From assembly GCA_013423385.1 (NCBI GenBank), contig BLZA01000005.1, positions 620,001 through 684,000 of the forward strand: a stretch of DNA of 64,000 bases, written 5' to 3'. Position 1 is the stretch's first letter, and every line of letters begins with the position of its first letter. The stretch comes from Naganishia liquefaciens. Its lineage: Eukaryota; Basidiomycota; Tremellomycetes; Filobasidiales; Filobasidiaceae. A model generated the notes under the pieces. It did not search any database, was not told the origin of the DNA, and was given only the letters and a program-made list of their open reading frames with translations. The position numbers and the translations under genes are program-made. Below, one piece after another: positions 1 through 8,350 of this stretch.

Positions 1-449
1 GAGCGTGCCGGATCGACAAGAAACATACCGCGGTAGTCATCAAGCAGTGCTTGCAGGTGCTTTTGTATTGCCGCCATGATTGGCTTCGTCGCGGGAGCCA
101 TATTGTCGCGTATGAAGCAGAGACCACCATAAATTTGTGCACGAGCTTCGTAGCTGACGAATCACGGGCCGATCGCGAGGATGCTGTCAATCACAGCATT
201 TATTCTCGAGGACAGTCTGTTCTGCAGTTTCCTTGCATCCCGCCTTGTCGACCAACACCTGTATCGACCACCGCCATCATACGCCAACTCGCACAGCTAC
301 GCTACCTCTTGGCTATCTTCAGCCTCATTGCTTGCACCTTTCTATACGTTTTCCGCCAGCCGTTCCAGAATATCTTCTTCAGTTCGCTGAGAGCACCGCG
401 AAACGAACCCGTGTCACCGTATACCGCAATCAAACCAGAGGCATTAGCC
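1..449. other. Upstream region of the thioesterase gene
   Basis: No separate gene is recognised. One frame in phase with the downstream thioesterase stays open from about position 51 to its ATG at 450. It has no in-frame ATG before 450, and it encodes a hydrophobic stretch at about 291-350. This may be 5' leader and promoter, or an exon whose start lies outside the window. Confidence 0.4.
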
Positions 450-1451
450 ATGCAGTCCGTCAAGATTGTCGAAGCTGTCACGAAGCAGACCGGGACCGTT
501 ATCTTCCTTCACGTATGTCTCGTTAGTCGGAAAACCCATTCACAAATGTCTGACCGGTTATGCAGGGTCTCGGAGACGCAGGGACGTCATTTGTGCCTTT
601 TGCAAAGGTCCTGCAGCAGCAACACCCGCATTTGCGATTCGTCTTTCCCACTGCGCAAACGTTGCCGATCACTTTGAACTCGGGATACCCCATGCCTGCG
701 TAGGTGTGTCGGCATGCATGACTACTGTCTGCTGATAATGTAACGCTCGACACAGATGGTTTGACATTAAGGCACTCGACAAGCTCACAAACTCCATTCA
801 CGACGACGAAACCGGAATGATGCGATCTGTCGCAGCCGTCGAGTCCTTGATCGAGAAGGAAGTCAAGGAACGCGGGATCAAGGAGGACCGTATCGTTATT
901 GGCGGTTTCAGCCAGGGTTGCGTGATCTCTGTCTTGACAGCGCTCAGGACGCAGCGCAACGTTGCCGGAGTAATCTCGCTTAGCGGGTGGCTGCCGTTGA
1001 GCCATAAGATCGAGGAGGTGAGTGCCGGTACAGAATCTGGTTTGATAAATACAATACTGACTTCGGGGGTTTGATAGTTGACTTCTCCGGGTGCTAAGAA
1101 CCTCGCTGTCTTCTGGGGTCATGGAAAACAGGATGCCGTAGTCAACTACAAATGTACGAATCGCGAGCGTTCATTCTTATGGCTTGCTGAATTGCTAACA
1201 CACCCTAGACGGCCAACAATCCTGTGAACTGCTGCAATCGCTCAAGAGCGTCAACTTGCCGAACGTACCGAAGGGGACGCCGTTCGCCAAGCCCGGAATC
1301 AGGTTCGAGTCATATGACGGGATGGGTCATTCCCTCGATGAAAAGGTGAGTCTGGGCCGGTAAACATGCATTGACGGTTTCATACTAATGCTTTCGTATG
1401 CAGGAAATTCGCGATCTGAGTGAATGGCTTAAACATGCTGTCCCAGCATAA
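450..1451 (+). CDS. APT1: Acyl-protein thioesterase 1 / lysophospholipase
   Basis: This is a serine hydrolase of the APT1 family, which removes palmitate from proteins such as Ras and G-alpha in the cytosol. Exons are 450-512, 566-699, 756-1017, 1078-1153, 1209-1345 and 1404-1451, giving 239 aa, close to the usual 225-240. The opening reads TVIFLHGLGD once intron 1 is removed. The nucleophile elbow GFSQG, the Asp in GKQDAVV and the His in GMGHSLD give a complete catalytic triad. The ATG at 450 puts the oxyanion-hole motif HGLGD about 20 residues from the start, as in yeast Apt1. An in-frame open stretch lies upstream, so a longer form with a membrane segment cannot be excluded. The next gene, SPT4, is on the opposite strand and converges on this one. 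Confidence 0.93.
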
Positions 1452-1708
1452 AAGGTTGCATTGGTCGTGTACCTATAGAATGCGATACGTGGATATACAG
1501 ACTCGTCACCTTGGAGCCCGCCTATTGGAATGAAATGGTTGTGAATGTCTTCCGGAATTCGAGAATTCGCGAACAATGAGGGTTCTCTTCCCAACAAGTT
1601 TTGACAAATGCATGCATGAATACAACCAGCAAGGCATGCCGGAGACAGCTATCTTACACCGTATTTCAGACCAGCCACACCGACTCCCAAATTCGACGGT
1701 AATCCAGC

Positions 1709-2427
1709 CTACTCTTCATCTTCATCTTCTGACTCGGATACCTCGAAGCGAATACCAGATTTGCGCCTCGCGCCGCCCCCGCGGCCGGTATCCTCTTCCC
1801 CATCATCCTCAATCTCCTCGGCATCATCCACGACCATCCCATCATCCTCATAGTCATCCTCGTCCTCGTCCACCGATTCATCCTCCTGATTCTGAGCATT
1901 CTCGCCGGCTACGTCGTCTCGTGGGACGTAGGGGACGCCCTTTTCCTTGAGCTTGCGCAAGACGTCGCGTGGCGGTCGACCGATGACACGTGCCGCGTAT
2001 AGGCCTGGACGCATTGGACCTGGAAAGTGAATCGATATTCAGATGAGCGCGCAGATTGAGCAAGCAGAGGAAAGCCTACCGAGACGTTGCCATCTTGCTA
2101 CCCAGCTTTCTTTTGGCTGAAGCATCGCTATAACCCCGTCGAACTGCAATGAAGTACACTGCTTGACTCGCTCCTGCGATCCGACCGACTGTTACAGGCA
2201 CAAGTCTACAATGAGAACCACGCTAGTGACACTTGTGATCTCATACGCACACCTAGCAGCTCCTCGCAATTCGGACATCCATATGCCAGCCAATCCGGCG
2301 ACGTTTGCACATAGGAGCAAATCAGGCATGCGCGGTAACGCGTTCTCGGGACGCTCTGGCGGGATGATTTGTTGCGGACAACGGCTTGCGGGTTGATGCC
2401 TGAGCTGTAAGGGGGCGAGGCGGACAT
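1709..2427 (-). CDS. SPT4: Transcription elongation factor Spt4 with acidic C-terminal tail
   Basis: Spt4 pairs with Spt5 to form DSIF, which binds elongating RNA polymerase II in the nucleus. Exons are 2427-2251, 2188-2080 and 2019-1709, giving 198 aa. Four zinc cysteines are visible at C34, C37, C51 and C54 (CLIC and CPNC). They are followed by the Spt4 core motifs FDGVIAML, ESWVARWQRL and the Spt5-contacting GLYAARVIGRPP. Family members are usually 100-125 aa. Here roughly 65 extra residues follow the core, dominated by Asp and Glu. The ATG at 2427 has A at -3. Frames continue upstream to a GTG at 2481, but that is an unlikely start. Confidence 0.92.
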
Positions 2428-2681
2428 GATCAATGGGTTGCTGGAGAGTTCAACTGCTCTTTCACTGAATGTAGTGGACACGTCTCAAGCTTAACCAGCA
2501 TATAGAAGATGGCAAGACGGGAGGATGCATCGATTGCGCGAGTTCAGAGTTGGCAGCGCGGAATCAAGACGGGGGAACGGCGATGATCTGCGATGATGCC
2601 CTCCCCACCTGCAACAACGTCTGCCAGTGGAGACATTACAAAAGAACCTGTTCTATGGATCTCGTATCCGTCCTTGACATC

Positions 2682-3569
2682 ATGTCAGCTTCAACACTGC
2701 AAATCTCTCCCCCAGACTCTACCGCTCCAGAGTTATCGGCAGAGAGGTTCGAACTGGACAAGTTTTTGGGAGCATGGCATGTCGTTTGGAGTACGTTGCC
2801 GCTTTGGAAGGTCAGCCAGTCGACCTCGTGCATCATCTGTCATGATCGTTGAGCTTTTGACGTTGCTCAGGATAAGAAAGGTATAACATTTCGCGCGTAA
2901 CGGTGCTAGCGAACACACGCCAATTCCTTCCGGCCTATCTCTCTCCATCTTCAGATGTATGCATAACATACAGCGCGATGGCAGAGGACAGTACCGGTCG
3001 GCCAAGGCTGGATGATCTGGTAGAGTACCGGAAACAATCGGCCAGCAGTGATAGCATTCCGTCAACAGGTATATTTCCGTCCGGCTTGAGGCTGCTGAGA
3101 TCCGGCTGACCATCGATCACGCCGATAGTGAAGGGCATCGACGTTCTGGATAACAGGTAAGATCGCGTATCATCTACTTTGCTGTGAAAGACTGAAAGCC
3201 GCCTATGGAACAGCCATAACGGAGCGACCTTCAACTGGAGGGGAAAAGGTTGGCTCAAGATTGCCTCGTCGCATTGGCAATTCCTGGGATATGATCAAGA
3301 ATCATCGGAGCCGCAATGGGCTGTTACCTGTCAGTCGCAAGATTCCATCTCTTCATAGAGCTCCTCTAACGCATTCGTTACCTGCAGTTTTCTCCAAAAC
3401 GCTATTTACGCCCGCTGGCCTGGATATATATATGCGGCAGCCGTTGCCCGAGGCCGGGAATGCTGGAAAAGCTCAGCTGGAGAAGATTGTGGCCGCCATC
3501 ATCGCCAGTCCGGACAAGACGATAGCGCAATTGGCTAAGGACGGGGGATTCGTGGTCGGTCTTCCGTAG
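2682..3569 (+). CDS. Lipocalin-like protein
   Basis: The protein resembles fungal lipocalin-like proteins, small beta-barrels of mostly unknown ligand. Exons are 2682-2810, 2871-2880, 2955-3068, 3129-3156, 3214-3329 and 3388-3569, giving 192 aa. The first conserved block (LGAWHVVWSTLPLWK) carries the GxW lipocalin signature. It is followed by DVCITYS, and by FNWRGKGWLKIASSHW with the second conserved Trp cluster. Exon 2 is only 10 bases, but it is required to keep the frame and restores the conserved WK-x-KK-DV run. No signal peptide is seen, so a cytosolic protein is likely. The family assignment rests on motif memory rather than a search; the exon structure is well supported by phase. Confidence 0.72.
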
Positions 3570-3661
3570 ATCATGTTCGTAAAGACTTGGAGCGCGTAAT
3601 TTCTGTCAGCACGTTTCTCGACTTTACAATTCACATAACAGTCTATCTCTGTGGCACAATA

Positions 3662-4339
3662 ATGCCCGATGGACAGCCTGTTTCTCAACCTTCAGCCGCC
3701 TCCTCCACATCTCTGGGTCGGACAAGCGTCGAGCTCGAGTTCGAGCATATGCCTTGACGAATTGACCCTGTTCGGCTGCTTGCTCACTGGTTAGCCTTGC
3801 GCCTGGCTTGCCTTCTGCGGTTCCCCTATTCGCGGTCGTGGACAAGAATCGTCTTTTGACGCTGTCCTTTGCCTCCACTAACCCGATTTCCGCTTCAAAG
3901 GGCAACGTAAGGCGGGCGGAACTAGACGGTTTACGGAATAGTGACGGTAAATTCAGGTGAGTCAATTTGCGGGGTCGCCACCGTTGTTTTGCGGGGTCGC
4001 GACTCCCCTTGAAGACGGCACGAGGGCAAACGGGCAGAGCAAGACGTCAGTCTCTCAGAGGCACAGATGACATCTCGTTCTGGGCTTACGCAGCACGAGA
4101 AGTTCTGGCTTTCAGCCTTTTCACAACAGAACAGCTCCCAACCCTGGATTGGGCGACTCTTGCTGAATGCGGGGAAGTCTTCGCAACCATTGCACTTTGA
4201 GACAGACGACAGCCTTGATCTCGGTTCACTTGATTTAGCTTCACAGTTCCGTTCAGGAATACCAGATGCGGATTCAATCCGTGCATTCTTCGCTCGGCCA
4301 AAGACTGTGTGGATTCCGTCGAACAGAATGAAACGGTAA
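3662..4339 (+). CDS. Unrecognised protein, 187 aa
   Basis: I do not recognise this gene. Exons 3662-3738, 3795-3956 and 4015-4339 join in phase to 187 codons, with introns of 56 and 58 bases, the normal size here. The second donor is a strong GTGAGT; the first, GTTCGA, is weak. The N-terminus is Ser/Pro-rich. The middle holds a short hydrophobic beta-like block (VPLFAVVDKNRLLTLSFAST), and the C-terminus is mixed polar and basic, ending NRMKR. No membrane segment or signal peptide is evident. The ATG has A at -3. A different first exon is possible. Confidence 0.5.
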
Positions 4340-4918
4340 AAGAATCCTCGCGCTTTGCGCAAAACGGGTGGAGATGCCTCGTTTGCCGAGCATGTGCCAA
4401 CGCTGCCCCTGCGCTCATCTGCGAGATTCTCATCGATATCCTGATAATGGGGCATCTTCCGAAGTCGCAAGCGCAATCCGATGAGCAAAAGATCAGAAAA
4501 GTTGCAGAACTTTGTGTACTCATTCGAGGCAAAGGACCAAGACTGCATCTACTATAAGGTCTTCAAGCGTTTCATAAACAAAGGGGGACTAATTTCAAAA
4601 GCACCGCAGGCCGAAGCAGTCTCTTTGGGAATGTACACGACGACTCCCTTTAGCCGGGGCCGAGAAGCAGGCGTGGCCAGCATTGACAAAAAGCAGATCC
4701 CAAAAGCAGCATATCGCAAGGACGTCGTCGCAATTTGCAAACAGAACCATGCATATAAAGATGATTGCCAAAGTCGTTCCCGAGGGACAACACGTTACAA
4801 CTCAGCAAGCCCAACTGCACATCCACGATTCTGCCCCAAAGCCACAGAAACAGCCCAACAACAAGATGAAAAGCAAGCCGGTATCCCGACCGTTCATGTT
4901 TTTTTGGAGTTGAGACGC
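4340..4918. other. Convergent intergenic region
   Basis: This lies between the 3' ends of the unrecognised gene (+) and RPS13 (-). Frames on both strands are open for up to about 200 codons but show no family motif or splice logic. I see only 3' untranslated sequence here. Confidence 0.5.
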
Positions 4919-5844
4919 TTAGGCGACCAAGGTAGAGGCAGTGGCGGCCTCGTACTTGAAGGTAGGAGGAAGCTGCTGCTTCTTGATGTAGTATCGCGCC
5001 AATCGGTGGATTCGGGATTCGATCAAAATGAGTCGGCTGAAAGAAGGTGGATGAGCCTGGCGCAGAGAAGCGATATCAGATGTGGGACATACAACTTGGA
5101 GTCCTTGTCAGCTCGGTTTCGCTCCAAGTGCTTTCGGACGGAGACGGCCTTCTTGATCAAGTGGTACAAGTCTTCGGGGATGGAGGGGTTCAAACCTGCC
5201 GAAAAAAATGCTTAGCCAAAGCACAATTCCAAGTGATCGAGAAAACTTACCGTTGGACTTCAAGATTCGGAGGATCTTGTTACCGGTGATGAACTTGACC
5301 TGGGGAACACCGTGCGAGTCTCGCAAGATGACACCGATCTGGGAGGGGCTCAAACCTCGTCGGGCAAGCTTGAAGATCTGGTCACAGACTTCCTCGGGGG
5401 TGGTCTTGGACCACGAAGGTTGCGACCTTCGGTAAGGAAGGGCGGAGGAAGCTTGAGGTGCGGATCAAGGGCGGATGCGACATGGGCGGACGGCGGAAGG
5501 GAGGCGTCGAGGAAGAGGGGGAAGGAAGGGAACACAAGGTCGGATGTCAGTTTGCTATGAAGCATTACTAGACTCCCATGTGTGGCGGCTCACAAATTCC
5601 CTTTCCGGGAGCGTGCATTCTGAAGGGGGAGAATTAGCAAAGTTGGCCTTGAATAAGCGGACAGACCGTAGTATCCAGGGTTCCGGGATCAGGTGTGCGT
5701 CTTCCTCTTTTTCGAACTCAAGGCCCTCCGTGGCAGAACCTTCACCTCCTGTCATCTCTCGCCAAGGTGCAACATCCTGATCCCAAAACCACTGGCTACT
5801 CGACTATTCAACCGCAGCACATCGTTCTCGACTTACCGACCCAT
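4919..5844 (-). CDS. RPS13: 40S ribosomal protein S13 (uS15)
   Basis: This is a small-subunit ribosomal protein near the platform. Exons are 5844-5837, 5619-5594, 5451-5251, 5195-5093 and 5036-4919, giving 151 aa, exactly the usual eukaryotic length. Conserved blocks [48 protein letters not shown] and [10 protein letters not shown] are all present, and the protein ends TLVA. The first coding exon is only eight bases. The first two introns (217 and 142 bases) are far longer than the local norm. Thirteen of 14 arginines use CGA. It is transcribed away from RPS6 across a shared region of about 500 bp. Confidence 0.97.
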
Positions 5845-6347
5845 CTTGTTAGATTAAAGCTTGATGAAAAAGAATCCCAACGACGGTTTTGACGGGGTTG
5901 CAATTCTGCTCGAGGTGGTTTGGCGGCTCGAGTCGTCCAAGTGAGCAGTTAGCAGGGTGCAGCACGAGGTCTGTTGAGGATGGCAGGGGGGGACGGGCAC
6001 CAGAGCTCGAAGCCTGGAACGCTCGCCAGGGTTTGCGACAAAGATTTGCGGTCGACGCGGAAGTGTAGACGAAATGAGTTGAAAGCTTTTTTGCAAAGGG
6101 AAAGACCGCTAAGCGCAATCGGATCTCTCGCGCGTACGCGCTTCTGCTTGTCGTCCCAGTGCCCGTAGCGTGGCCCGAGTCACGCTTTGCTGCTGGTCCG
6201 CCCTGCCAGCTTGTCCCGAGTGACGGCTCACCGTTGCAGCCAGCGACGACACCGACAATCTGTTGATTCCCGTCGACTCCAAGACGATATTCACGTCTTT
6301 TCGTGCGGATTCAGGCCTGCTTTCCCTCAACCTCAAGATCGCCCAGC
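5845..6347. promoter_or_regulatory. Divergent promoter shared by RPS13 and RPS6
   Basis: The 503 bases between the RPS13 start codon and the first RPS6 coding base must hold both promoters and both 5' leaders. Pyrimidine tracts point toward RPS6 near its start. No specific factor site is claimed. Sharing one region would let the two small-subunit genes be expressed together. Confidence 0.6.
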
Positions 6348-7467
6348 AGTGAGTCTCGTAGGCTACCGGACCATTCGACATCGTTTTCCGCTCGTTTGTT
6401 GCCGTGACAAGAAGGATAGGTGGAGACAGGGCGTGTAGGGAAGAGATCGGGAGAATGGGAAAATTTGGGAGTGGCAGGAGCGGCATGATGAGGATACACG
6501 GCAACGACAAAGCGGGCAACGATGGACGATATGGGACGAGATCTGGGCGTACGACTGACCATGTTTGCTATTAACAGTGAAGTTGAACATCGCCAACCCC
6601 GCCACCGGCGCTCAAAAGCTCATCGACCTCGAGGATGACAGGAGGTCGTAAGTCGACAAGATGGATACGCGGCAGTGGAGCAGGATGGCTAATAACAATG
6701 GCAATCCAGTCGAGTCTTCATGGAAAAGAGGATGTCCCAGGAGGTTCCCGCCGACTCCATCGGAGACGAGTGGAAGGGATACGTCTTCAGGATCACCGGT
6801 GGAAACGACAAGCAAGGTCAGTTGGATAAAGGGCGGCTGGGTCATCAGCGCTGAATCGTCACGACTTCTAGGTTTCCCCATGAAGCAGGGTGTTCTCCTT
6901 CCCCACCGAACCCGTCTCCTCTTGTCCGACGGTCACTCGTGCTACCGAGCCCGACGATCCGGTGAACGAAAGCGAAAGTCGGTCCGAGGCTGCATTGTCA
7001 ACTCCGACATTGCCGTCTTGGCCGTTGTCATTGTCAAGCAGGGTGAACAGGAGATTCCCGGATTGACCGACACCGTCTTGCCCAAGCGATTGGGTCCCAA
7101 GCGAGCCACCAAGATCCGACGATTCTTCAACTTGTCCAAGGAAGACGACGTCCGAAAGTTCGTCGTCCGACGAGAGGTCACCTCCAAGACCGAGGGTGCC
7201 AAGCCTTACACCAAGGCCCCCAAGATCCAGCGATTGGTCACCCCCATGCGATTGCAGCGACGAAGGCACTTGCAGAGCTTGAAGAAGAGGAAGACTTTGG
7301 CCCAGAAGGAGACCATTGCCGAGTACAACGCCCTCGTCTCCAAGCGAAAGGGCGAGAAGAAGGATGCTCAGTCCGCCGCGAAGGCCGCCAAGAAGTGAGT
7401 CTCGGTTCTGTTGGTGGAATTGTGAACCGCTGCTTATACGTTTTCGCTCTGCAGGGCTCACGCTTAA
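6348..7467 (+). CDS. RPS6: 40S ribosomal protein S6 (eS6), start codon split by an intron
   Basis: eS6 is a small-subunit ribosomal protein and the classic TOR/S6-kinase target. Coding exons are 6348 (only the A of ATG), 6578-6647, 6710-6816, 6872-7394 and 7455-7467, giving 237 aa. The conserved N-terminus [11 protein letters not shown] can only be read if the A before a GTGAGT donor at 6349 joins the TG after the acceptor at 6577. Other family blocks are [21 protein letters not shown] and the basic [12 protein letters not shown] region. The C-terminus is Lys/Ala-rich and ends AKKAHA; the usual serine phosphorylation cluster of animal S6 is not obvious. Twenty of 27 arginines use CGA. Confidence 0.95.
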
Positions 7468-8350
7468 ATCAATTCTTGCAACTAAGTGTTGTGGGCATTG
7501 CGAAAAGGGCTCTCTTGAGGATCTCCGTCGTTGACGGGTAGGACGGGGCTTCTTCTGCTCGTTCTCAGGCTCTTCACGGAAAGTTGTATGTAGCGGGAAC
7601 GGCATATACATGATCCTTGAAGGGCGCGCATTATTCTACTTGGTTCCCCTGGGTTATGAGGTCTCGCCAAATTCAGATCATTGGGAGAGTATGAGCAGCC
7701 GACTGGCGGCTCGTCTGCGCTGCTGCGCATAGGCTTCTGTAGCGGCACATCGTCTGCGGCATGTACCCGTCGCGTGGACGACCGAAGCTTTAGCAACGCC
7801 GAAAATGCACTGCGTTCAGAAATTGTTCAGATCGTCTTTCGATTCCCGCAGTGTGTTCTTAGCTATCTTTACCAGTTCCTTTATCACAATCCGCTATCAC
7901 AACCCTATTCATGTTCGGAATTGAGAAACCCTTTGACCACATGAGCGGGAACGAGGCCACACAGCTGGCCGCCCTTGACTCTTGCTGCTACCGAATATCG
8001 TCGCCGGGACGGACCGATCATCTGAAACAGGATGATTCGCGTTATCGCCGGTCAATCGCTTCGATGCATCAACGACTCGTGCGGCTTTCGCAATTTGCTC
8101 TCTTTCGCTCACTTGAGCATCGCCTTATAGCCACTCGCGACTCCCGTCGCAAGGTTAGGTGCTACTCGCTCTATTGTTTCGTCATGGCCAGCAGTCCCGA
8201 CATCTATCCTGCTCCAACATCCTAGATTGCGACATAGTCCTGGTTTGGGATCCGCTTTTCCAGATATCTCTTGATACCTTCGTCCGTGCTTGAGGTAGAC
8301 ACCTCGTCGGGTCACATACAGCCTCTCGATAGGCTACCATTGCAACCAGC
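7468..8350. other. Intergenic region between RPS6 and the Afi1-like gene
   Basis: It holds the RPS6 3' end and the promoter and leader of the next gene. Only short unrelated frames are seen. Confidence 0.5.

Noticed and set aside
523-1122. Antisense frame over the thioesterase
   Set aside because: It is a mirror of real exons on the plus strand with no independent support.
4481-5215. Plus-strand frame of about 240 codons across the RPS13 3' part
   Set aside because: It overlaps RPS13 coding exons antisense and shows no protein-family motif.
5452-5836. Small nucleolar RNA in the long RPS13 introns
   Set aside because: I looked for paired C (RTGATGA) and D (CTGA) boxes; only isolated CTGA motifs were seen, with no proper C box or closing stem.
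6868-7611. Long open frame antisense to RPS6
   Set aside because: It is a shadow of the strongly biased RPS6 codons; no family similarity, and it lacks splice logic.
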